Below, piece by piece: positions 54,171 to 64,000 of a stretch of 64,000 nt of DNA (positions are counted from its first letter, which is position 1; each line of letters opens with the position of its first letter). Under the pieces are notes generated by a model. That model had not been told where the DNA came from. It made no database searches and saw only the letters and a list, made by a program, of their open reading frames with translations. A program made the translations under genes and the position numbers. The stretch comes from Lolium rigidum (Eukaryota; Streptophyta; Magnoliopsida; Poales; Poaceae), in the NCBI RefSeq assembly GCF_022539505.1, contig NC_061510.1, positions 271,383,687-271,447,686 on the forward strand. Direction: 5' to 3'.

Positions 54171-57100
54171 GTTCCATGATAAATCTCATCTGCATTTCTC
54201 GCCAATGCATGTTAGATCTTCCACTCGAGAATGAGTACGAAGAGCAACGGAGGCAAACTATCCTGCATAATAGCCGAGTTGCAGCCTCGTTGGGCCTAAC
54301 ACTACATCCTTATACAAGGTCTAGTGCAAAAACGCCACCCACCTCCCTCACAAAGGATACGGAACATTCCTCTGATTCAGAATTTGATCCTGCTGATTGT
54401 GATGGCGAGCTGACTCAGGAAGATGCCCTGGTCGACTATCCTCTGCAACACAACAAGGTGAGTTTTCTCTATCTTGTCATCGTATTATTTTTCCCAACCT
54501 CCATTTGTTGTATCCTAGTCCTACCAAATATGTTACCCATGCCATGTTCAATCTCATTACTACAATTTTTCCTGCTTAGTTAACGCATCATATATGTTTT
54601 GGCATATGTTGCCTTACTGTTTTTCCATTCCATCTGCATATAATCATCATATAATATTGTACATTGAAATATCATTTATGTGTGATAGGCATCTGCAGAT
54701 TCGGGAAAGAACTTTTCAAGAACGAACAGGAGGAAGAACACTCAATAGGAACCTCAGGCTGATACCGGAGGATGGGTGACAGTGCGTAATAAAAAAAGGG
54801 TTAAGCCTGATGCTCGTGCTGCTCCTCCTATTACAAGGTCTAACAAAAGACTGACACGAGGTGGCGAACAGGCCGAGAATGATAACAGTAAAAGGTCTCG
54901 TAAAAACCACAAACCATCGAATCAGACAGAAGTAGCCCCAGCATGTACCAGCCCACACATTCCACAACCACCAGTTGCCAATACTGTTTCTCAGCAACAA
55001 TTGCCAACGGAACCAGTTTCCACAGCAAATTCGAGCCAACAATTGGCACCATCAGGAGTGGTGGTAGGTAATAATGGCCAAGGACACATGATGCTAGTCC
55101 CAGATGATACAGCCTCAAATGTCCAAACAGTGCTACCACAACACCAGCAAACTGGTGATGATCTCCCTCCGACCCTTAGTCCTGCGAAAGACAACTCCTC
55201 TCCCGATGATGAGACCCACGCCAAAAAAAGGTAATAATTTTTTCAAGACTTGTAGTTTAATGCTCCCTTATGTATCTATATACCATGATAGCTTGATGTA
55301 ATGCTTAACTTGGTAGGTTCGCCACGATCAATAAAAACGAGGGGGCCAACGGTAGGAAGAAACTTGCAGCTAAGATTTCCGGAATGGGTTCAAGATTTCC
55401 CACATCTATTGTAGGTGGAAGAAGTCCACTTCATCCGCATGAATCTTCATATCTTGTATCACATATTGGCTATTTTATCAGGAATGAACTTCCTACCTTC
55501 CCATTGTGGAAGCAGCACGTTGACACCCCTTCACAGTTCGAGAGTTTAGTGCATAATTTACATGTAAGTCATGCTTCTCCTGGTAATGATAAATTATTCC
55601 ACATTGATATGTCCCATTTCTTGTAGCTTACTGTTGTTTCTATGCTATATAACTCACCAATCATTCCACCGTTGTGAGCAGTTAAGGTTTGAATTCGATG
55701 AGGATAATGAGGATGTAAAGTTTGTCATCGCTTCCATATTCAAAGAATTGTTGCGCCAACACCGCTATAAGCTTAAGGCGACATACTTCACTGGCCAGAT
55801 TACTGCCAATGTTCGAACAAAGTCTCCTGCACCCTGTATGACTGACGAGCAGTGGGGAGATCTTGTCAAGCACTGGTCTGATCCAAAAAATGTGGTATGG
55901 CTTATAAGGACCATGAAACCAGATTAAAATCCGAATACTTATTTTGTTCCAGTGTCTCACTAGTCTCCTTTTGCAGACGTTGTCTAAAAGGAACTTGGCT
56001 AACCGCTTGAAACAATGTTTACCAAGCCGTACAGGATCTCGTCACTTGGTTGGGCATCTCTGGCAAAAAGTAATGCTCTGCTGGTCTGTACTGCTACATA
56101 TGTTACTCGTAAATTGTGTAGAACTCCATGTGCATGTTATATTTCCATCCTCCATTTTAACCACGTTATTTGATTTCTATATGATTGTACAAAAATGCAG
56201 AAAGTAGATCATGCAAACAACATGCAACCAGACAAAGAGATGACTCTGGCAGAGCAGTTCGAGGCATGCCAGAAGAACAAACATAATGTGATAAGAGAAC
56301 TCGCAGAAAGTGTTATTGTAAGTCTTCTTTATGATTTAAATTTTTTAATGACACACTTGCCAATTTGTAGGAGCAATAATGGGCATGTCAATATGATCTT
56401 GTAGGCGTTTTTGTGAAAATGCATTTGATGTGTAATCAGGCATACCAACTTGTAGGATTAAAAGTAGTTCGTACACATTAAATCTACCGTCTGCATGTTT
56501 CTCTGTAATAACTTTAATTTTTACACGACTGAAAACTTTTCAGGCAAATATGAAATTGGAGATGGCAAAACCCTGGAAAGACGGTATGGAAAAAACTCTA
56601 GAAGAATGTATGGAGACATTTACCATGGTACTTAAAAATAAAGATATCACCAAAAACACTTTCCTGCGAAATGCTGGGTTTTTGCAGTCTAAGTCCAAGT
56701 CCAAGTCCAAGTCTTTCTCTGCACAAGTTCTAGAGGAACAACTCCAAATAGAACGAGCTGCGGCAGATGTGTTAAGAAACCAAGTTGACATGTTGAGATC
56801 GAGATCAGTAGCTTGTGATGCCCTACTGCAGGAGGCCAATCAAGTTCGTTATAATCTCTCAAAGACTAATAAAATGCCATAGATAATTGGAGATGAACAC
56901 TGATATTGACATGTGAGTACCTTGGTATTGTGAAATTTTTCCTGAGACTGAGGCAATGTTCCTATTTTGTTGGTGGATGCATTTATCTGCGGCTAGGATC
57001 AACTTGGTAGTTGTTCTTGTGGATGTTTTATAAATTGGTTGCCTAGCCTTTTCAGTTTGAACTTAAATGGTATTAGAGCCAAGGTCTCGAGTTTGAATTG

Positions 57101-57430
57101 TTGTCGGTGTGGTTCAATTCATCCTTAATTTGTTGGTGCCCCATTGGCCCTTGTAAAGCTTCATGTGCCTACCTCCGAATCCAGTGTTGAATTTCTCTTG
57201 TCACCCACGAGGATGACTGTTAATATGTGTATAAGTGGGTTGCATAACCCCTTTTATATGAGTTTGCAAGTTTCTGTATTGTGTTCTGCCTTTGGGACTC
57301 AGCCTGCACTTCTGACTTTTGGTTGCGTTGGCTACTGCATAAGTTTAATATACTAGTTCCATGTGGTTTTTGTTGAGATCTATAATAAGTGGATTGCCTA
57401 GCCCTTTCCATCATTTCGGACCTGTGGTGT
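53880..57430 (+). repeat. Dispersed repeat, four copies flanking the transposase-like gene
   Basis: GCCCTTTCCATCAGTTCGGACTT with TTGGTTGCGTTGGCTACTGCAT occurs near 53889 and 54022; part of it recurs near 57312 and, as CCTAGCCCTTTCCATCATTTCGGAC, near 57398. Near 57068 the downstream copy is preceded by TGGTATTAGAGCCAAGGTCTCGAGTTTGAA, which resembles tRNA-derived SINE or retroelement leader sequence. Confidence 0.6.
54171..56882 (+). pseudogene. CACTA-associated plant transposase-type protein (Transposase_24-like)
   Basis: Seven exons join in phase: 54171-54457, 54689-55230, 55317-55563, 55682-55894, 55977-56069, 56201-56317 and 56544-56882. All introns are GT-AG. The central part (DEQWGDLVKHW... 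SKRNLANRLKQ... RTGSRHLVGHLW) matches the W-x-x-L-V-x-x-W / N-x-x-N-R / H-x-x-G-S core of the plant Ptta/En/Spm transposase family. An acidic and then a basic, Q/P/S-rich N-terminal region and a C-terminal coiled coil (VLEEQLQIERAAADVL) after an SK repeat complete it. In CACTA elements such proteins bind the subterminal repeats. One TAG at 54746-54748 in exon 2 is the only break; a further upstream exon may be missing. It could also be a host gene of transposon origin. Confidence 0.75.
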
Positions 57431-57449
57431 GCTATTCTGTTTTCCACGT

Positions 57450-57952
57450 GTTAGACCTCCTCTTCTTAACAAGACTCCATGAGTAGGAGGCATTATGATT
57501 TTATTTTTTTGCGCATGAAATTACTCAATTAGATAGCTTAATCCCATTTGTTGACTCTCTGTTGACCAGCCACTTGAGGGTAAAACTGAGTATATTGCAC
57601 TAGCCAGTATTAGTACTCGAGGGGAAAACTGAGTATAGAGTACATATATTTTTCCAGTGTAAGGCTCGACGGTAGAACTGAGTACACGTAACGGTGCAGA
57701 CGTGCAGTACCACGGACACGTGTCGTGGTGCGCAGCGGTTAGGCGGTGCGCGTGTTGAGACCAAACGTCTAGTTTTTTTGAGAAACTGCCGAGACCAACC
57801 GTCACGTTGCTCGTACTGCAGCCCCTCTCGTCCCTCCCTCTGCACACAGTCTCATTCTCACTCACGCACGCAACCACGCCTCTCACGTCCCATCAACTTC
57901 TCCAAATCGAATGAAAAAACACCAACCGCCCTACGCGCGTTCCCTGCCGGCG
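57450..57952 (+). promoter_or_regulatory. Upstream region of the DUF295 gene with G-box palindrome
   Basis: GACACGTGTC (57715-57724) holds a G-box CACGTG at 57717-57722, within a wider near-palindrome ACCACGGACACGTGTCGTGGT. G-boxes bind plant bZIP and bHLH factors. Three loose copies of AAAACTGAGTA-like sequence stand near 57584, 57627 and 57675. The start codon follows about 230 bases downstream. No clear TATA box was seen. Confidence 0.5.
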
Positions 57953-59259
57953 ATGGACAAGAAGAATGCGCCGGCGGCCGTCGCCCCCGAGACCGTCGCC
58001 TCCGAGGGCGGCGCATCCAAGCGCGGCGCCTCCGTGGAATGGGCCTCTCTCAGGGCTGACGGACCACTTCACAAGACCGGGTACTGCTTACTGGCGAACG
58101 AGGAGTACATGGACACCTACTCTGCTTTGAGGCGAGTTTGTAGAAATTGGCGCTCAGGTGCCCGACGTGCACCTGCATGAATGGATCATGGTAGAACACG
58201 CCCTTCCACGCGCTGCTGATTTCACCTTCCTCCACCCCCGCACATCCCGCTATGTCACCATCGATCTAACGGAAGTTCATGCAAGGTTCAAATTCCTCCA
58301 TATCTATAGAGTTAATCTATTTTTATTTTCAATCGTAAACATCTTAGTGCTGAATGTTATCTTCATCAATATATTTTAGATACTACTTCGTCGACTTTTG
58401 CCGTGGCGTCATCGTGCTTGCCCAGAAGAACCAGCCGCACAAGATACGACTTCTGAAAACACTCACAAAGACATTGAATACTAGGTTTGAGGCGCATATG
58501 CCATATGTTATTCTGAAGTCAGTCGATGTAATGAAGTCCCCGACTATGGTCTTCGTTTCCAAAGATTACCCGGCGGAAATTGCTTGGGTCGATGAGAGCA
58601 CTCCAACTAAGGGTATAGATGAAGATTGGGGAGAAGGAAGATTTTCGACCGAGCACCATTCTCTGCGTTGCATTACCCCGTTCAATGGTGAATTGTATGC
58701 AATAGCTGTGAACAATTTTGAGTTCGGAAAATTAGTGTGTACCAACAATGTCCAGTTGGAGCAGCACGCGAGCACTGTCAACATGGATACACTATTTTCA
58801 TTTCCAGAACTTGGAAATAACAAGTTCTACCTTCTGAAGTCGGATGGTGCTCTGCTGCTTGTGTTGTTGGACAACAAGCATTTGGAGGAAGGTCAACCAT
58901 TGGTGTACCGTGTGGACACTGAGAGCCGCTCTCTCCATGCTGTCAATAACATTGGCAGTCGTGCCTTCTTTGTCCATTATATCCGGTGTATCTCCGTCGA
59001 CACCAGAGTGTACCCGACACTTCGACCTGGCTGCATCTACTACGGAGATTTGGGTTATATCAGAGAGTACTTTGATGATATAAAGGCATGGGATGAGTGG
59101 CCAATACGTGTGGATAGATTAGGAAACTACGGTATGAGAAATGAACAAAGGCCATACCGTTCGGAGGATGTATTGGCTGCACACTGCAGACGGAAGGAGT
59201 TCAATGAATATTTCCTTCAGATCATAGAACGGAGTGACGAAGAAATATATGCTGAATGA
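57953..59259 (+). pseudogene. DUF295 (F-box/KIB-type) protein, one frameshift
   Basis: Exon 1 57953-58285, intron with GTTCAA donor, exon 2 58380-59259; the junction restores an Arg codon and the YYFVDFCRGVIVL block. The N-terminal WASL...CLLANEEYMDTYSALRRVCRNWRS is F-box-like, and the rest is the DUF295 beta-propeller-like domain (IRLLKTLTKTLNTRF, ITPFNGELYAIA, VYRVDTESRSL, FFVHYIRCISVDT, RPGCIYYGD). Such proteins are thought to act as substrate adaptors of SCF ubiquitin ligases. The start at 57953 (MDKKNAP) fits the family; an ATG at 57911 is in the same frame. One shift near 58155, between NWRSGA and PDVHLHEW, breaks the frame. Exon 2 is open over its full 293 codons. Confidence 0.78.
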
Positions 59260-59811
59260 AGATCAGATTCATTCATCCTAGGGTATCCTAATCTTCATGT
59301 TGGCCATACATTGCGTCTTGTATTATTTTCAGATTAGTTTGTCGTGAACATTAACATTGTTATTGGCTGCTTTTGGCTGTTGAATGCAGTTTATGTATTA
59401 TACTCTGTACTTAGTTTTCTGGATTTATTATGCTGTGAATTTTTCCTATACTAGCTTCTAGATTTGACTAATTTTGTTTGTAACGATGATGGCTTGATGT
59501 GGCTGCTGGCCTTGACTGCCGGAGTAGAGCAATTAACCAGGTGTACCATCTTTATATTAGTATTATATTATATTACTTGACCATAGCCATATTCAAAATC
59601 AAATCTCAGTCGGGCGGCAAAATCTCCCGCCAATCCTGAAATATTTTAGACGGGTTTTTGAATGGGGTAAGAAGATAGATCACGATGATAGTAACCGGTA
59701 TTTAATGTGATGATGATTTGATTTTGCACTCGGCCTTGAACAGAGGTACTAGTACGGTGTCACAATTTTGTATCATTATACTTCGACCTTAGCCAAATTC
59801 AAAATCTCATA
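59260..59811. other. Intergenic, with paired TTCCCGCC-like sites
   Basis: Probable 3' UTR of the DUF295 gene to about 59420. Two related stretches (near 59610 and 59800) share TTCAAAATC and CTCCCGCC / TTCCCGCC, close to E2F-type sites (TTTSSCGC). No ORF. Confidence 0.35.
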
Positions 59812-60640
59812 GTGGCAAAACTTCCCGCCCACAAAATACAAAAATTTCACACGCTTCCAAATTCCCATTCTACCCCTGTGGAGATGGCAGCAAAGTCGGT
59901 TGGTGGGGGGGTCTGCCCGTCATTTTTTTCGATCACCACCTCCCTAGCCCGGAAACCCTCCCAAAAAAAATCATTTCCCTCAGACCACCCATCGGAACTT
60001 CCCAAGTCCCTCTCTCCCACCTCCACGACCACCGCACCGGAACATCCCCGCCGGACTTCTCTGGCCTACCCGAGGCCTCGCGATCCTCATCATCCGGCTG
60101 CCTGCCGGAGCCGCTTCATCGACGCCGTCATCAACCGGACCGGATCATCCCCGCCGAACCTCCAAACCATATGCTCATCCAGCATTCTACCGCAGTCGCT
60201 TTAGCTGCGGTATCGTCCACCCCACCAGAGCCGCTTCGCCGGATCCATCGTCCACCGCATCGGATCTTGCTCACCGACACCGCTGTGCATGAACCGGATC
60301 TGCTTCACCGGCGCCGTGCATGATCTAAACTCTTCTACTGTCGCTTTTCTATTGATTGCCTGCAAGTTCTTGTTTAATCTTGGGGAACCTGTTTGTGCTA
60401 ACGACGCATCGTTGTTTTTTGCAGATGAGATGAGTAACCATGAATTGTAATGGCCGTCTCTCCAACCCCAAGTAGCACATGTAGCGTACTTCATCACCAG
60501 ATCTATCAACCCCAGGAAGATCTGCTGTGACTCCCACAGAGTGCTTCTCCTAATGTAAGTCCCTTGTTTTAGCGCCATGTTCTGGGTTCAGATGCTTGTT
60601 TATCTGAAGCTCTTTTAGTTCATTCCTAGATATGACCGTA
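59812..60640 (+). other. Possible 5' part of a non-coding transcript
   Basis: A 130-codon frame (59812-60204) is low-complexity Pro/Ser/Arg-rich and not family-like. CCGGATCATCCCCGCC-type phrases recur. A donor-like CTAATGTAAGTCCC lies near 60550, and a terminal-exon-like segment begins after TTTGTTTCAG near 62272, so a spliced transcript across the repeat array is possible. I cannot assign a product. Confidence 0.3.
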
Positions 60641-62055
60641 ACACCTTGCTATTTTCTAGTTCATTGCTAACTTTAAGCGGTTGAACATTTTGGTTTGCAT
60701 TCCCTGCTCTGTAGATGTAGCCATCATAACTTCTATCTTGCTCAGTCGTCGTTACAAAAATTATAGGCTGCTACTATTTTGTTCATGCCAATCTTCTTCT
60801 CCCTGAACATGTTGGTTTGCATTCCCTGTACTACAGGTGATGCCATTGTTATTTCTATCCACTCGTCGTAAGCTAACAAAGTAACTCGCTCGCTATTAGT
60901 TCCCGCATGCTATCGCTTCCGCCATCCCGTAGTACAAATTTATTTCTCGTCACAGCAGCTACTTCCATCATAATTTTGTCTGCCATCTGATTCTACAAGT
61001 TGGTGTGCATTCCCTCTTCTACAAGTTCACAGGTGATCCCACTATATTCCGTTTCTGGTCCATCCGAAGCCGTAGCATTAACTATCCTATATGTGTTGCT
61101 CATTACAACTTTATATCCCAAAACAAATTGATTTGTTTCCCTTATCTACAAGTTTATGAATGATGCCATTATAACTCCTATCTGTTTTATTCCTAGCTAT
61201 TATAGTAACATCCTGCTATTATTTAGTTAATGGCCAATTTTAAGTAATTGCACATGTTGGTTCGCATTCCCTGCTCTATAGCTTTTGGAATCGTAACTTC
61301 TATATTTGGTTTACATTCCCTGCTTTGTAGATCTAGCCATCATAACTTTATCTTGCTCAGTCGTTGTTACAAAAATATGGCCTGCTACTATGTTGTTTGT
61401 GCCAATTTTTTACTCCATGAACATGTTGGCTTGCATTCCCTGTACTACATGTGATGCCATTGTTTTGTATCTAGTTCATTGTAAGCTAACAAAGTAAGGA
61501 CTTAGTTTGGCATGCTATCACTCTGCTATCTAGCCTGTAGTACAAATAAACTTGTCATACTACTAGATAATAATTTTGCGTGCCATCTTGTTCTTCAAAA
61601 GTTGCATTATTGACTTGTTTCTCTGACTTGGCATGACGCTTACATATGGAATGCTCGAACATATTGGTTTGCATTCCCTCTTATACAAGTTCACAGGTGA
61701 TCCCACTATATTCTGTATCTGGTCCATCCTAAGCTCCAGCATTAACTATCCTCTATGTGTTGTTCGTTACAAGTTTATATCCCGAAACATCTTGATTTGC
61801 ATCCCCTTCACTATAAGTTCAGGAGTATTATTTAGTTCACGGCCAAAATGATGTAATTGCACTTGGCACATGTTGGTTCACATTCCCTCCTCTTTAGCTT
61901 TTGCCATCGTAACTTCTATTTTTGGTTTACATTCCCTGCTCTCTAGATGTAGCCATCATAACTTCATCTTGCTCAGTCGTTGTTACAAAATTTATAGCCT
62001 GCTACTATGTTGTTCATGCCAATCTTGTACTCCCTGAACATGTTGGTTTGCATGG
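60640..62055 (+). repeat. 616-bp tandem repeat, about 2.3 copies
   Basis: GAACATGTTGG starts at 60804, 61419 and 62036, and CCATCATAACTT...TTGCTCAGTCGT near 60721, 61335 and 61951, giving a period of 614-617 bases. Each unit also holds several copies of GGTTTGCATTCCCTGCTCT followed by TATAG/GTAG-type sequence. There is no ORF through the array. Confidence 0.8.
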
Positions 62056-62500
62056 GACTCGACAGTAGTAAGTCTGATGTTTCATTCTAAAATGCTCTGT
62101 TATATTGGCTATTGGTATGCAGCATGCACTCTTTGTTTGCTTATTGTGCGCATTACAACGATCTTGTTATAACGACGAAATGATGAGTTCCAAATTCTTT
62201 GGCAAACAATATAGTAGTGTCTTTGCCTTTACATTGTTGTTGTCTTAAGTTGTAATGTCTTTGTTTCAGATATAGGTGCTGCATGGACAACTTAAAAGAT
62301 TGCCGGATCGCTTCATTGTATTGCTAGGTTTAATTACCATTCAATTTCTCTGGGTTCTGTAATATTTTTTCAAAGCCTTGCAGCTGATGTAATATTTAGT
62401 TAGTTTTTGCAGTTCTTTCGCGCATTTTTTCTTTGGTGCTTGTGGTAAGTGAGGCTATCCGACAGAAATCATGTGCTGCGTAAATATTCTCAGTATCTAA
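62056..62500 (+). other. Possible last exon of a non-coding transcript
   Basis: After an acceptor-like TTTGTTTCAG near 62272 there is about 130 bases ending in TTCTGTAATATTTTTTC and GATGTAATATTTAG, which looks like a 3' end region. No coding potential is evident. Confidence 0.3.
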
Positions 62501-63932
62501 ATCACAAATTCCCATCACTTAAACGGCCCAATTAAGCGAAATCACTAAAGCGCCTATTATGCCGGCATATACACACCAACTAAACGGGCTGGCCCACTTA
62601 CTTATTGGGCCAGCCCACTTGCTTTAAGGTGGACCCCACCCACTACTGGGCCGGCCCGAAGAATGCAAAAGTGGGCCCCACAAGCTTATTGGGCCAGCCC
62701 GCTAACTCGTCGGGCCAGCCCACATGATTAACCGTGGACCCCACACACTAAATGGGCCGGCCCTTTAACAGTATAGTGGGGCCCACCTGCGTTTTTGGCC
62801 CGGCCCACCATCTTGTTGGGCCGGCCCACTTGCTATATGGTGGACCCCACATATTAAATGGGCCGGCCCTTTAACAGGAAAGTGGGACCCACCTGTGTTT
62901 TGGCCCGGCCCACTATCTTGTTGGGTCGGCCCACTTGCTATACGGTGGACCCCACATATTAAATGGGCCGACCCTTTAACAGGAAAGTGGGACCCACCTG
63001 TGTTTTGTCCCGGCCCACTATCTTGTTGGGCCGGCCCACTTGCTATACGGTGGACCCCACGTACTAAATGGGCCGGCCCTTTAGCAGGAAAGTGGGACCC
63101 ACCTACGTTTTTGGCCCGGCCCACTTTCTTGTTGGGCCGGCCCACTTGCTATATGGTGGACCCCACATACTAAATGGGCCGGCCCTTTAAAAGGAAAGTG
63201 GGGCCCACTCGTGTTTTTGGCCCGGCCCACTATCTTCTTGGGTCGGCCCACTTGCTATATGGTGGACCCCACATACTAAATGGGCCGGCCCATTAACAGG
63301 AAAGTGGGACCCACCTGTGTTTTTGGCCCGGCCCACTGGCTTGTTGGGCCAGTCCATTTGATCTATTGTGGACCCCACGTACTAAATGGGTCGGCCCGAT
63401 AGCAGGAAAGTGGGACCCACATGCTAATTGGGCCGGCCCAATAACTTCTTGGGCCGGCCCACTTGCTTCAAGGTGGACCCCACTTTTTAAATGGGCTGGC
63501 CCATTAAAGGTTTGACCAGTCAACCTGAGATGTTAGGCCCGGCCCACGTAACTAATGGACCAGCCCAGCTATATAGTTGACCGGTCAAACTAAGTCACCT
63601 GGCCCGGCCCGCAAACTTAATGGGTCGGCCCGCTTAAGACGTGGGAGGCCTCGTGTGGGCCTACCATCTACCACGGGGTTTAGCCGGTTAACGACGTTAA
63701 CTGGCAGTTAACGACGTCTGCCACGTGTCAGTTTGCATGACGTCAGCAGTGGTCCGATTTTCCGTGGCGGAAGGGCGCCCAAGCGCGACGGACCGAAGAA
63801 AACGTGGTACGACTTTGCCTGACGCAGTTTCGACAACAGAACCCATATCGTCGGGTTAGGCCCATAGGCGACGAAAAATACCCCTTAGCGGACGATTTTG
63901 GGACGTTGCCTATGAGAACTTTTCTTGTAGTG
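62500..63932. mobile_element. Second CACTA transposon, right-hand end
   Basis: Ends AACTTTTCTTGTAGTG at 63917-63932, identical to the terminus at 1063-1078. A long subterminal repeat array precedes it. No CACTACAAG left end is found in the window, so the left boundary is open; the transposase-type and DUF295 genes upstream may or may not be inside the element. The 3' flank is gypsy sequence. Confidence 0.8.
62580..63510. repeat. 106-bp subterminal tandem array with GGGCCGGCCC palindromes
   Basis: GTGGACCCCAC recurs nine times, near 62624, 62733, 62839, 62945, 63050, 63155, 63262, 63368 and 63472, a period of 104-109 bases. Each unit carries the 10-base palindrome GGGCCGGCCC or a variant once or twice, plus GTGGGACCCAC, itself nearly palindromic. 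All ORFs across it are repeat artefacts. Confidence 0.9.
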
Positions 63933-64000
63933 ATGATTGGTCTTTCTAAGGTCTAGATATTTTCTAGTAAGGGTCGAACAACAAGGAAGAAGGTGTAGAG
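63933..64000 (+). mobile_element. Gypsy-type internal sequence flanking the CACTA
   Basis: ATGATTGGTCTTTCTAAGGTCTAGATATTTTCTAGTAAGGGT and the next bases match 33298-33366 and 24500-24567, the 3' interior of the gypsy family seen repeatedly in this window. The CACTA element is thus inserted in another copy of that family. Confidence 0.85.

Noticed and set aside
62765..63523. Repetitive ORFs with GPAHLVRGVHRIASGPAQQDSGPG-like units (minus) and similar on plus
   Set aside because: They are translations of the 106-bp subterminal array; period and composition follow the DNA repeat.

Overview
The window is nuclear DNA from a grass, most likely a Pooideae species (Triticeae, Poeae or a relative). 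The support is plant-style split genes with GT-AG introns, a REM-type B3 transcription factor gene of the kind described in rice, CACTA, PIF/Harbinger, Stowaway, LINE, Ty1/copia and Ty3/gypsy elements with grass-type sequences, and LTRs that recur in several states of nesting. A run of exactly 100 N (24286-24385) shows it is a scaffolded assembly. I see no bacterial genes, CRISPR array, rRNA or confident tRNA gene.

Layout. 1-5.2 kb: the right end of a CACTA transposon (ends 1078), sitting in an LTR (ends 2149) that itself interrupts an old LINE. 6.3-10.8 kb: the one gene I read as intact, an eight-exon minus-strand gene for a 694-residue protein with four B3 DNA-binding domains; all eight exons join in frame. 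10.85-13.7 kb: a bare poly(A)-tail retroposition scar, a PIF/Harbinger element with TTA target duplication, and a second Harbinger fragment. 13.7-16.1 kb: a solo LTR with TTATG target duplication. 16.2-28.4 kb: a nest of non-autonomous gypsy-type elements with little but a gag-like ORF, changing orientation across the N gap. 28.4-29.9 kb: the 3' half of a copia element.

30.4-41.2 kb: a decayed gene for a large plant protein ending in a Ulp1-type (C48) SUMO-protease-like domain, facing a minus-strand zinc-knuckle fragment like the tail of FAR1/mudrA transposases. Together they look like the remains of a Mutator-like element carrying a Ulp1 gene. An LTR element (33144-36657, TSD GAGGT) landed exactly across one of its splice donors. 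41.2-53.5 kb: a Tat/Retand-like gypsy element with two near-identical LTRs and an antisense acidic ORF, joined without a target duplication to a minus-strand Tekay-like gypsy element. 53.5-63.9 kb: a seven-exon gene of the CACTA-associated plant transposase type with one nonsense codon, a DUF295 (F-box/KIB-type) gene with one frameshift, a 616-bp tandem repeat, and a 106-bp satellite-like array running into a second CACTA right terminus at 63932, which is itself inserted in a gypsy element.

Most coding sequence is transposon-derived and broken. The B3 gene stands out because every splice junction and the reading frame are preserved in this surrounding. The broken Ulp1, transposase-like and DUF295 genes have mostly one to a few lesions each, so they are fairly recent pseudogenes or carry assembly errors that read data could resolve.
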